Assembly (NCBI RefSeq): GCF_947179165.1
Contig: NC_077247.1
Location: 50,202,935 to 50,266,934 of the forward strand
DNA: 64,000 nucleotides
From: Solanum dulcamara
Lineage: Eukaryota; Streptophyta; Magnoliopsida; Solanales; Solanaceae
Direction of reading: 5' to 3'
In this document: one piece after another, positions 29,201 to 40,260 of the stretch
Numbering within the stretch: position 1 is the first letter of the stretch
Layout: each line of letters starts with the position of its first letter
Position numbers and translations under genes: made by a program
The notes under the pieces: model-generated
Database searches by the model: none
What the model saw: the letters and a program-made list of their open reading frames with translations, nothing else
What the model was told of the DNA's origin: nothing

Positions 29201-32200
29201 TACTGATTTGCGCTTAATACATACAACCGTTACCTTCTCAAAAAAAAAAAAAACAAGAAAACAATTCAAAAACAAAATCTAGTGGTTTGATATTTTTTTA
29301 CTTGTGTTCATTTATTTTATGTCTCTTAGTGACACAAGTTTCAAAAACAAAATTTAGTGGTTTGATATTTGTGAGTACTTACTGGTACTTGTTTGACATT
29401 GAAGCTAAGATAATTGTGTGAATAATGCATAGTTAGTTTAGCTTTCTATGATTTGTGTCCTTTCATTCCTTGAGATACTTAATCGCTCTTGTCATTATGT
29501 CATCACTCACAAAAGAGATGTTTGATAAAAGCGTGCAATCTAAAAATGTTATTCGCTATTTACGTAGGGAGATGATCCGTGGATTTCTGATTTTTTGTGA
29601 TGTTGAATTGACAAGACAAGTCATACTCTGCAATGAAACACTATTTATATAATGCTGTATTGACTCTGATAGTGGTTCTTCCAAGTTCTTTTCTTGCTTT
29701 CTCCTCTCCTTTTTGGTCTTTGTGCTAAGGAATGGGCTGTTGTCTGAGTTGGTATTTGTGTCAATCATGATCATAGCATTTGTGCACCAGCTTACCTCAA
29801 ATTTAGGTTTTTTGGTTACTCTTTTATGCTAATAATTCTGCTGATCTATCATGCAGACCTGTCATCAAGTCATTCATCCAAGGGTTTCTACCTGGGATTG
29901 CTTTGAAGATCTTTCTCATATTTCTGCCAACTATATTGATGATGATGTCCAAATTTGAGGGCTGGCTAAGCTTATCAGCTCTAGAGAGGAAATCTGCATC
30001 CAAATACTACATCTTCACTATTGTGAATGTGTTCCTCGGGAATATAATTGCAGGAGCTGCATTTGAACAACTAAGTTCCTTTCTCAATCAATCAGCAAAC
30101 CAGTACGTTGTTTTAGTGAAAATATGTTACTAGATTTGCCTCAGCCTTTATTTATTTAACTTGTGAATCAATGGGGAAATTTTGGGAATGCAGTTAGAGC
30201 CTGCATGGCCACATAAAGAGTGTTTCTCCACGTGGACATTGTTTACAATGTTCACAAAGATTTAGTCTTTCAGTTTTGCTCTAATCAATTTATTCAGAAT
30301 AGTAAAGTGCAACGTCTTGGACACACGTATGGAGTTAAGCATGACACCACTGAGATAGATATCAGTGTCTGGGAAGCTCAGTCCTCTTGGGGGATTCGGT
30401 GAAATGTTTATTTGAGGGACCAGTTTTGTAGTCCTGGTGAAGTTGGGCGTTACAAGAAAACAATAGATATGACCAGGGGCAGATCTAGGGGGAATTACAC
30501 TATATATATAAAGTATTTATTTTTTATTTTTTACGTATATATATAGATTTTGAATACCCTAAACACAAGATTTACCTTGAGGTTCCAAGTTCAAGATTCG
30601 AACCCTCTAAGTGAAATTCCTAGATCCGCCACGTATAGGCTAGGCTTCCTCATGACAGATGGCCTCATCCAATATGTGAAAATGTTAATGTAGACCGTGC
30701 ATGCCATCATGTATTTATGCTCTTTTACTATCCTAAAACCCCCACTCTAATTAACGAGTTTGTTCCTGCTCAGAGTGCCATGGCTGTAATCGAGTTAAAT
30801 TTCTAGCTCTAGAAGTATGTTACATAGACTTCAGTATGAATGTTGAATGCATATATGTGTTTGGCAAGTTCGTTCAGTTTCTAGAAGGTTTTCTTCACAC
30901 TTGAGAGGATCCTTAAGCTGTCCTATACTTAAGAGAGACTTAATTGTAGTATGTTTAATAATGCCTTATCTTGTCAGCTTGAATATGAGGAAAAACATCT
31001 TTAGTCAATACTTGTCTTATTGATTCCAGCCAATATATGATTGGTTCTTTATGTGCTGATTCTGCTATTACATTCGTATTGCCAGTGTTATCCTATATTC
31101 CTATTAGGTGTATTCCAAGCTTTCCATTCTTTGGCAATTCTTGCTAGTCCATATCCTTTTACCTAAGAGCATTTTGCAATAAAATTTCCTATATTTTCTG
31201 CAGAATCCCTAAAACAATTGGTGTGGCAGTTCCTATGAAAGCATCCTTCTTCATAACCTACATAATGGTTGACGGGTGGGCTGGTATTGCTGGAGAGATC
31301 CTAAGGCTGAAGCCGCTAATATTTTACCACTTGAAGAACTTTTTCTTGGTTAAAACGGAAAAAGATAGAGAAGAAGCAATGGATCCTGGGAGCGTTGGTT
31401 TCAACACAGGGGAACCACAGATACAATTATATTTCTTATTGGGGCTTGTCTATGCTGTGGTCACACCATTTCTGCTTCCGTTCATATTGGTCTTCTTTGG
31501 CCTCGCATTTGTAGTGTATCGTCATCAGGTTCGTGTTCTCTATTTCTTTTTATGTCTATATCTTTCACTTTGTTTAGTCTTTAGAACATATGGCTCTTTA
31601 TTACATTCTATTGTTTTCAAATATTACACACTTGCTGATATTGCAAGAACTTCACGTTCACATACTCTCATAATAAGTACTCCTTATGTTTCAATTTGTT
31701 CGTCTTACTTTACTTTTTAGTTTGATTAAAAAAAGAATGCATGTTTTCTAATTTGACAACTTTTTGATTTCAACATCCAGTTTGATTAAAAAAAGAATGC
31801 ATGTTTTCTAATTTGACAACTTTTTAATTTCAACATCCCACATGGCATGTTTAAAACCACAAGATTCAAAAATTTTATTTACTTTCTTAAACTCCGTGTC
31901 AAGTCAAACTAAGACAAATAAATTGAAATGGATGGAGTATCTCATAAGGCACTTTATTGTAATTGTAACGAATATCATGTCGAAGTTGATGTCCTTTGAA
32001 GTAGTTCTGTGTATGCCTTACAATACTTAGATAGATGACATGCTAGGGATTACATCAGCTTTGATGTTGGGATCAGTAATGGAATCCCATGGGTTCAGGG
32101 ATATGTTGTGTTTCATATGAAAGCCGTTTAATGTTGTTTCTTAGGCACATGCAACACCACATTAACTGTGGGGTATTTATTAACTGATTATTCTTCCCAC

Positions 32201-33999
32201 ATTTTATTCAGACAAAGGGAATATGGAAAACTTGTACTGATGGAGATGCATTTAGTTGATGGAGCTGTACAACTATCCTTGATATAACTATTTTGACCCT
32301 TTAGTTGTTCAATGTCAATAGTGTAATTAACAAGTCTACACAGCAGGTCTATTATTAATTTATGGGAAAGGGGTTGATATATCCCTCACTTTGTTATGAA
32401 AGTGACTCATATATATCCCTATTGTTATACAAATGACTAAAATATACCTTAGTGAAAAAATTATTTTTTTGAAGTTTTTTATTAAAAAAATAATACATGT
32501 AGGGTATATTTGATCCTTCTCATACATAATTTATTTTTTTGACTCTTTTGATTCAACGGCTAATTTGAATTTATTATTTTGATGGGCAAATTTATTTTTC
32601 TCACTATTTTTATTGTAAAATTTAATTTTTTTTATAGATACAAAAACTAAATTACAATATAGCTGCAAAAAAATAGTTTTAAATATTTTTTTTCTTTTTT
32701 CCATTCACACTTTTTTTAAAATTTCTCTTATATTTACACCAAAGAATGAAAAAATAATAATAAAAAAGAATTAGAAACTCAAATAGTGATAATCAAAGAA
32801 GTCAAAATTATTAATGTGTGAAATAGATTATATATATCCCTAAACTTTGCTAAAAAAAAATAATCACATGTATGCAACTTTTGTAATGGTATGTAAGCAA
32901 CTTAAATGAATTTTTTTTAAAATTAAAAATCAAAAAATTAATTTTTCACTTCCTTACGATAAAAAATGGTATATGTGAGCTATTTTTGTAACGGTTAGGG
33001 GTATATGTAAGCAACTTTTGTAATGGTATGTAAGCAACTTTTGTAATGGTATGTGAGCCATTTGTGTAATGGCAGGGGTATATATGAGCCACTTTCATAA
33101 CAAGGGTATATCAGGTCTAAATGACAAAATTGAGGGGTGTACTTAAGTTATATGTATGATCATTATTCCTCATGAAGATGAGGAGAATTAATATAACATC
33201 AGATTGTGAATGAAATTTCATGACCAATATACATCTCCTAGTAAAATTTATTTTTAGTCTCCTATTTGCATATTGTAATGGTGCTGATATGAAATTGCTG
33301 ACATAGACATGGTTGCATGTAACAATAAGCTTTTTCTGATGGATTCTTTTCCTGAGACTGCGCAGATTATAAATGTATACAATCAGGAGTACGAAAGTGC
33401 AGCAGCATTCTGGCCAGATGTTCATGGACGTATAATTTTCGCTCTGTGCTTTTCTCAGTTATCTCTACTGGGCTTGCTAAGTACAAAACATGCCACTCAG
33501 TCAGCACCTTTCCTGATTGCCCTTCCAGTACTGACCATCTCATTTCACTTATACTGCAAAGGTCGTTATGAGCCAGCTTTCACCAAATATCCAATACAGG
33601 TGTGTAGAAGCACATCTTGCAAATAAGAATTTTCGCTGTTATAATAGGTTTAGCTCATTTTTCTGATAACATTGGCGGTGTTTCCATTTTGATTTTCTTC
33701 AAATGCCTTCTATTCTACGACTTACGCTATCTTCTTATCGGTTCCAGGAAGCAAGGATGAGAGATACTCTGGAACAAGCAAGGGAACCGAACCTTAATCT
33801 GAAGGGCTACCTTCAAAATGCTTATGTGCATCCAGTTTTCAAAGACGATGATGAGGACGAAGATGAGGACATCATGATGAAACTGGAGACTGATAGCGTG
33901 CTTGTCCCCACAAAACGCCAGTCAAGAATGAATACACCAGTTCCCAGCAAAGTCAGCGCTGGCTCGTCTCCATCACTTCCTGATGCAGTTATTTCATGA
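23267..33999 (+). CDS. OSCA1: OSCA1/CSC1-like hyperosmolality-gated calcium-permeable channel
   Basis: Multi-pass plasma-membrane cation channel of the OSCA/TMEM63 family, which opens on membrane tension or hyperosmotic stress and admits Ca2+. Coding exons: 23267-23580, 24455-24601, 25083-25218, 26522-26623, 27531-27650, 27802-27882, 28583-28923, 29857-30102, 31204-31528, 33366-33599, 33748-33999, giving 765 aa, the usual length. Recognisable parts in order: N-terminal MATLEDIG…LRLQPFNDRVYFPKWY (late-exocytosis region), the RRPDQYTVLVRNVPPD junction into the cytosolic RRM-like domain (exons 3-6), WAPEPRDVYWDNLAIP entering the pore helices (exon 7), FLPGIALK and MSKFEG (exon 8), AVPMKASFFITYIMVDGWAG (exon 9), the INVYNQEYESAAAFWPDVHGR motif (exon 10), and an acidic C-tail (DDDEDEDEDI). 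All junctions are GT-AG and in phase. The start follows a 5' UTR splice acceptor. Introns 3, 6, 9 and others carry repeats and transposons. It looks intact and functional; the paralogue number within OSCA1 is not assignable here. Confidence 0.95.
25318..25563. repeat. 123-bp tandem duplication in OSCA intron 3
   Basis: Two head-to-tail copies of a ~123-bp unit beginning around ttctctacaaatgcattatg; the acaaatgcattatg word is at 25321 and again at 25444. Copies differ at only a few bases (for example ataagaca/ataagcca), so the duplication is recent. It lies wholly inside the intron between exons ending 25218 and starting 26522. Confidence 0.9.
28408..28525 (+). mobile_element. RTE LINE 3' terminus in OSCA intron 6
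   Basis: Carries the characteristic Solanaceae RTE 3' end: tctatcggaaacaacctctttgcc, aaggtaggggtaaggtttgcgtacactctaccct in two segments, then a ttgttgttgttgg tail. The same motif order ends the longer RTE copy at 38225-38342. It stops only about 55 bp before the exon 7 acceptor at 28583. No coding sequence remains. Confidence 0.8.
30476..30634. mobile_element. MITE-like insertion in OSCA intron 8
   Basis: A ~160-bp segment bounded by aggggcagatctaggg on the left and cctagatccgcc on the right, which are imperfect inverted repeats (GGCRGATCTAGG core). It contains gttcgaaccct-like and tatatata words. The ends match a common Solanaceae repeat style, but I could not identify a target-site duplication. 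Confidence 0.5.
31680..31937. mobile_element. Stowaway-type MITE in OSCA intron 9
   Basis: Begins after TA (31678-31679) with ctccttatgtttcaatttg and ends caaataaattgaaatggatggag before TA (31938-31939), matching decayed Stowaway termini. It contains a 60-bp tandem duplication (31719-31778 and 31779-31838), separately listed. It lies about 150 bp after the exon 9 donor. Confidence 0.7.
31719..31838. repeat. 60-bp perfect-period tandem duplication inside a Stowaway MITE
   Basis: Two consecutive copies of a 60-bp unit starting agtttgattaaaaaaagaatg and ending caacatcc; only one obvious difference (tttttgattt versus tttttaattt). Confidence 0.9.
32365..33115. mobile_element. foldback MITE in OSCA intron 9
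   Basis: The left arm (ttgatatatccctcactttg, then ttatgaaagtgactcatatata) is the inverted repeat of the right arm ending tatatgagccactttcataacaagggtatatca. Near the right arm a short unit (gtatgtaagcaacttttgtaatg) is repeated three to four times around 32989-33075. Exact ends and the target duplication could not be fixed. No coding sequence. Confidence 0.65.
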
Positions 34000-35334
34000 A
34001 CAATAAACAGCTTAGAATGTTAGTTTGGAATATTTCACCTCCTTTGTGCATGAGAGTTAGATCGCGGAGCTTCAACCTTTTAACAAAGTGGTACATAGAG
34101 CACTTCAACGCATCATATTTGAGCTGGCTGGACCAGTTCACCTTGGGACAGTTGGCGTTGAAACTACAAAAAATTGTAAAGAACTCCGGTTTCTATAGGT
34201 GTGGCATTAGAAGTTTTGTACACTTAAGGATGTTCATATTTTTAGCATTTGCTGGTTGTTGACGCTGAGGATATAACTTGTACACAAAGCTTTTTAGGGG
34301 AATATATTTGTTTTTATCTATCTCAGTTAAGAAGATAGCTGGATTTCTTGTTTGGTCTGTTTTTTTAGTTTGTATATGAGAAGTTGTTAAAATCGTCTGT
34401 GGTTCAATTGAAATAGGTAAGATTTATGTCATAGAACAATAAGCAACCCCAGAACCAAGTTTTATTAATGTGTATTTTTAGAAACAAATGTGAAGTAGGG
34501 CAGAAACATAACTTCACTATACATTGTTAGCTGGCTTAAATCTATTCAATAAAATATGAATAACAGATACTATTAAAGAAATAATAATAGTAAACAAGAT
34601 GAAGGAATGAAAAATTGTGTCCATTGAATTTACAATGTGTCCTTATGAAAATTATTTTCCTTAAGTACCCACCCGAAGTTATGGAATATATTTTTTCAAG
34701 ATAGAACAATTTACTTCAGCAAAATAGTGGTACCTCAATTCTGCTGAAATTCGAACTCACTCAACGTTGCAAATCACACTTGAGTTTTTGTGAAGAAGAA
34801 TAGTAAGAGATCAGAAAATTCATTGTTGAAAATAGAGGAAACCCTTCTATTTATAGTCAGCAAAAGATAGTATGAACATGCGTTTATCGTGCATTATCCG
34901 AAAGTCACAACCCTTTGAAAAAGTCTCAATCCTTCGAAAAAGTTACTACTCTTAAAAAAAGTCACAATCTTTCGATGTGAAAAGATGTTATTCAAAATTT
35001 CAAATTGCATTTTTCTCGTTGTCTTTTCAGAAAATATACTTCATTTTTCATTCACATCTTTTAAAATCCAACAAATATAAAAGAGAAAGAATAAATATCC
35101 CTTTTACATTACATAAATATATGAGATATAAAATAGTGCAAAGGAAACAAAATCATCATACCTTATATTCTATATGTTGGAACATCCAACAACGATCACT
35201 GTTTCATATTATTTGATTTATGTTGATGTCACATATTTTTAATTTTTTTTAATTAAATATATATTTTATTAAGTTAATTGTATTAATAATATTTTAAAAT
35301 TTTAACTTGATATTTTATATAATTATTTAAAATT
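34000..35334. other. OSCA 3' UTR and AT-rich intergenic DNA
   Basis: The 3' UTR probably extends to about 34.4 kb. The rest is AT-rich with no recognised gene. Short imperfect repeats of 'aaagtcacaa' occur at 34900-34970. The 79-codon open frame at 34977-35216 has no family resemblance and is not called. Confidence 0.45.
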
Positions 35335-38300
35335 ATGAAACAGTATAGGAAATATAGGAATGGGGTAGACATTTTAGTAGACAGTGATTTAAGGGATCAG
35401 GTGGTGGAGGTTAGGAGAGTCACTAATAGGATGATGTCGATTAAGGTGGTCGTTGAAGGGATCACGTTGAATATTATTAGTACTTATGCGCCGCGAGCGG
35501 GCATAGGCGTGGAGGATAAGAGGCGTTTTTGGGAGGATTTAGACGAGTTAGTGGGAGGCATACCGCCTACTGAGAAGCTTTTTGTGGGAGGGGGTTTCAA
35601 TGGGCACATCAGGTCTATTTCGGGAGGGGTATGATGATGTGCATGGAGGCCTTGGCTTCAGGGATAGAAATGGATGAGGAGTTTCACTTTTGGATTTAGC
35701 AAGAGCTTTTGTGTTGGTGATATCCAATTCGAGTTTCCCAAAGAAGGAGGACCACTTGGTAACCTTCCGTAGTTCGGTGCCTAAGACTCAGATAGATTTT
35801 TTTACTCCTTAGGAAAGATGATAAAGGTTTGTGCAAAGACTTTAAGGTCATTTCGATCGACAACCTTATGACCCGACATAAGCTCTTGGTGATGGATTTA
35901 GGGATCAAGATGACGAGGAAGAAGAGGGTCGGGGATGATCGACCTAGGATCAGATGTGGGAGTTTGACCACGGCTAGTGCCCTGGAGATGGGAGAGAAAT
36001 TGAAGGATATGGGGGCCTGAGATAGAAGTGGGGATGCGAACAGTATGTGGGATAGGACGGCTAGTTGTATGAGGGTTGTAGCAAGGAAAGTGTTGGGAGT
36101 CTCGACAGGTAGCCGTGGTCGGCATCGAGGGGACGAATGATGGAATGGAGAAGTGCAAGGGAAGGTGGAAGCAAAGAAGATGGCGTATGCGAATTTGATA
36201 GAAAACAAGGATGAGGTAGAGAAATGGACAAATACGGAACTTTATAAGATAGCGAGGAAGGAGGCAAAGTCGGCGGTTTCGAGGGCAAAAACGGCAGCTT
36301 TTGAACGTCTTTATGTTGAACTAGAAGAGAAGGACGGGGATAGGAAATTATTCAGGCTAGCCAGGGTGCGGGAGAGAAGGGCAGGCGATGTGGATCAAGT
36401 GAAGTGAATTAAGGACGAGTATGGAAAGGTATTGGTAGATGAGACCCTCATTAAACAGAGATGACAGTCATACTTCCATAAGCTCTTGAATGAAGAAGGG
36501 GACAAAGAGATTGTGTTGGGAGATTTGGAACATACAGGGAGGCGTCACGATTTTAGGTATTGAAGGAGTATTACGGTCGAAGAGGTTAAAGGTGTTATGC
36601 ATAGGATGCACTGGGGAAGAGCGACCGGACCTGACGAGATTCTTGGAGAATTTTGGAAGAGCGCGAGCTCGGTAGGTTTGGAATGGCTGACTAAGTTATT
36701 TAATGTCATAGACGGAAACGATGCCCGAAGAATGGAGGTCGAGCATAATGATCCCTCTATACAAAAACAAGGGGGGATATCCAGAGCTGCAACAACTATA
36801 GAGATATCAAGCTTCTAAGCCATACTATGAAAGTGTGGGAAAGAGTGGTGGAGATGAAGGTGAGGAGAGACATGTCTATTTTAGAGAACCAGTTCGGATT
36901 TATGCCGGGATGCTCAACTTCAGAAGCCATCCATCTTATGAGGAGACTGGTGGAGAAGTATAGGGAGAAGAAGAGGGACTTGCATATGATATCCATCGAC
37001 CTAGAAAAGGCTTACGATAAAATCCCACGAGAGATACTGTAGAGATATATGGAGGCTAAAGGTGTACCTATGGCGTACATTAGGATGATTAAGGACATGT
37101 ATGAGGGTGTCAAAAGCAAGGTAAGGACAGTAGGAGGGGACTCAGATCACTTCCCAGTTGTGATGGGATTGCATCAAGGATCAACTCTTCGTCCATTTTT
37201 ATTTTCCTTGGTGATGGATGGATTGACGCGACAAATTCAAGGTGAGGTGTAATGGTGTATGCTTTTCGCGGACGACATAGTACTGATCGATGATACTCGT
37301 AGCAGAGTTAACGCTAAGCTGGAGGATTGGAGAAAAACCTTAGAGTCTAAAGGGTTTAAGCTGAGTAGGACCAAGACAGAGTACTTAGAGTGCAAGTTCA
37401 ATGAGACATCTCAGGAGGTTGGCGCGGAAGTTAGGCTTCGTGACCAGGCCATCCAAAAGAAAAGTAGTTTCAAGTACCTTGGGTCTATCATGCAAGATAG
37501 CAGAGAGATTGACGATGATGTCACAAATCGTATTGGGGCAGGGTGGATGAAATGGAGGCTAGCTTCCGGTGTGCTATGTGACAAGAAAGTGCTACCACAA
37601 CTTAAGGGCAAGTTCTACAAAGTGGTGGTTAGACCAGCTATGTTATATGGGATGGAGTATTGACCAGTTAAGGTCTCTCATGTTCAAAAGATGAAAGTTG
37701 CCGAAATGAGAATGTTGAGATGGATGTGTGGGCATACCAGGAGTGACAAGATTAGAAATGAGGCTATTCGGGACAAAGTAGGAGTGACCTCGGTAGAAGA
37801 CAGGATGCAAAAATGCGACTGAGATGGTTTGGACATGTGAAGAGGAGAGACACAGATGCCCTAGTGTGGAAGTGTGAGAGGTTGGCCATGGATGGTTTCA
37901 GAATAGGTAGGGGTAGGGCGAAGAAATATTGCGGAGAGGTGATTAGACAAGACATGACGCAGCTACAACTTACTGAGGACATGACCTTAGATAGGAGGGT
38001 GTGGATGACTCATATTAGGGTAGAAGGCTAGTACATAGTCTCGCGTTATTCTTCCATATTATTAGGCGCATTAGCGCACTATAATTTCTTGTGCTCTGAT
38101 TTCTGTTATTATCTATTACTTCCTATACTTTGATTACTTTATTTTATCTGTGTTGCTTTCGTTATTTGATTTCTCATAGCGCTTTGAACTTCTTAGCCTT
38201 ATATAACCTCTTTTTATGTTTCTATTGAGCCGAGAGTCTCTCGAAAACAGCCGTCCTACCTTGGTAGGAGTAAGGTCTGCGTACACTATACCCTCCCAGA

Positions 38301-38342
38301 CCCCGCGTTGTGGAATTTCACTGGGTTGTTATTGTTGTTATT
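35335..38342 (+). pseudogene. decayed RTE-type LINE, endonuclease and reverse transcriptase remnants
   Basis: 5'-truncated non-LTR retrotransposon. The 35335-35634 frame is part of the APE-type endonuclease (NGVDILVD…, STYAPRAG…, LFVGGGFNGH). The usual GGDFN catalytic stretch reads GGGFN here, an Asp lost. The remaining endonuclease and RT are spread over many frames with stops and shifts: [14 protein letters not shown] near 36990, MGLHQGSTLRPF near 37160, and [14 protein letters not shown] from 37259 with the FADD catalytic motif intact but an in-frame TAA where WCMLFADD normally follows Pro. The 3' end (38225-38342) has ggagtaaggtctgcgtac… and a ttgttattgttgtt tail. An inactive relic; minus-strand open frames over this region are shadows. 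Confidence 0.9.
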
Positions 38343-38772
38343 TAATATTAATTATAATATGAAATAAACAAATAAAATAGAATATTTATTTTTATGACCA
38401 AGTAAAATGAAATTGAGGAATAATACGAGAAAATATATTTCTTAAAAAAAGAAGATTATGTGACGAAGATTATGTGATGAGTACATTACACGTGAAAAAC
38501 GGCCTACGTAGTGAAGCACGTGGTCTGGGAACCTAGTTTTGGCCGTATTTTTCCCTTTTTAGCCTTGAGAATTTAGAGGATAAGGTTTAACAAACTTGTA
38601 AATTGCAATTTTGACCTTCAATTACTCTAAAAAATAACTTTTTCCCTATTACATTTGACCCTACATAGTAAATTTTCTCGACAATTCAAATTAATCAACC
38701 AAGTTATGGCCACTTCGCGAGTGTATTAATGGGTGTGTGCGTTTATTAGAAGATATATAATTGAAAATAAAA
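38343..38772. other. short AT-rich spacer
   Basis: Nothing recognised between the LINE tail and the next MITE. Confidence 0.4.
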
Positions 38773-39924
38773 GGGTAAATACATCAATTTTTTTCTTAAC
38801 TTAACAGTAAAATTTATTTTAGTATTTTAACTACACGAACGTTTAAATATTCTTAGAAACTCTTAAGTAAATTAAATATCCCACTAAAGAATTACTTGGC
38901 AAAAAGAGTGCACTCATTCTCCTAAAAGCGCACGAAATAATAAATAATAATAAAATGGAATGATAAAATTGTACATATGGCCTTCTTTTATTGGCCAATA
39001 TATAAATAATATTTTAATTTTTTTATAAATTAATTTTTTAATAAATACATGAAATTTCTTAGAGGTAAATGAAATTTGGGGTCCCAATTTTCTAAAAATA
39101 TGTAAAAACATTTCTCTCTTAATTTTGTTATCTTTACCAAATACCTTTTTCTCACATTGAAGCACTTCTTATACCTTTCTTCTTTTATATTAGTCATTTT
39201 TTTTTATCTTCATCCCCACCTCACCGGCTCTTCCTTAATCCACAAAATTCAACACGAACATCATATTATTGAATGATAATTTTCTTGAATTTTGAGTGAT
39301 TCATTTTGATTTTAATAGTTGTGATACAAAAAATGTGGATCTATTAGCTTTCTTGTACAATCTTCATTTTTTATTTGAGTTATGAAGAAAAAAGTGGCTT
39401 CCATACCATTCTCCCATGGGCAGATTTGTGGGGGGTGGGGTGGGGTGGGGGAGGGAGAGGGTTTGAAGTTGGAGGCTGAAAATGGTCGGAAACGGTGAAG
39501 GCCGAAAATGGTGAAATAAGGAAGAAGAAAGAGGGGGAAGGGCGGGGGAGGAGGGGGTAGAAGAGAAGGGTTTAAGGAGGTGGGACCCACTTGTTAAAAA
39601 TATTTTAAATTAATAAATACGATTTCACATTTTAAATTTAGAAAATGATTTTTTAATTAATTAATTGATTAGTGTAATGAGTTTTAAAAAATGTTTAAGA
39701 AAAAAGGTGAATAAGCAAAAAATAATAATTAATGATGTGGTGCCTTCATGGTTGTGATGTGGTGCTTATATGGCTATGATGTGGCGGGTGAGAGTGATAT
39801 TATGCTCTCAGGGTGGTATTTAATTCACTTGAAAGTTATTAAGGGGGTATTTAAACGCCGATATTGTTAAAATGTTAAAGTAAATTTTGTTGTCAAGTTC
39901 AGAGGAAATTTGATGTATTTAATC
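38773..39924. mobile_element. long-TIR Mutator-type MITE, 1152 bp
   Basis: The left end (gggtaaatacatcaattttt…) and right end (…aaatttgatgtatttaatc) form imperfect inverted repeats of more than 100 bp. A perfect 9-bp direct repeat AAAATAAAA flanks it (38764-38772 and 39925-39933). That duplication is A-rich, so some chance resemblance is possible, but its position exactly at both TIR ends supports it. The centre contains a G-rich gggtggggtggggtggg run near 39429-39450. No transposase frame. Confidence 0.75.
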
Positions 39925-39934
39925 AAAATAAAAA

Positions 39935-40260
39935 TACTTAGACTAAGATGAAAGTGACATTCATGTAGAACAAAATGTGGGAGGTGAAACTGAGATAATT
40001 CAAACAAGTCAAGAGGAGATTTACAGACGTCCTAGTGAGAAGGTGCGATAGCTTGACGCCGGAGAACATGAGGAAATGTAGAAGCAGACAAAAAAATATT
40101 GAAGAAAGGTGATCAGGTCGACCATGACAAGTCTTCAGCTTATCAAGGACGTGACCCTTGATAATAGAGTGTGGAGGTGAAGAATTTGGTAAAAGGCTAC
40201 TTGTAAATAGTTTCACATCTTATTTCTCCTACTTGGGTGGGACAAAAGTAATTTAGTGAA
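39935..40260 (+). mobile_element. RTE LINE fragment, C-terminal region
   Basis: Homologous to the extreme C-terminal coding part of the RTE copy at 37800-38035 (…ttcaaacaagtcaagaggagatttacagacg…, …atcaggtcgaccatgacaag…, …gtgtggaggtgaag…). Heavily decayed, no open frame. It begins right after the MULE MITE's target duplication, so the MITE probably landed at or next to this fragment. Confidence 0.7.

Noticed and set aside
35696..36288. 170-codon and overlapping minus-strand open frames
   Set aside because: Shadows of the decayed RTE LINE coding strand, which explains the lack of stops.
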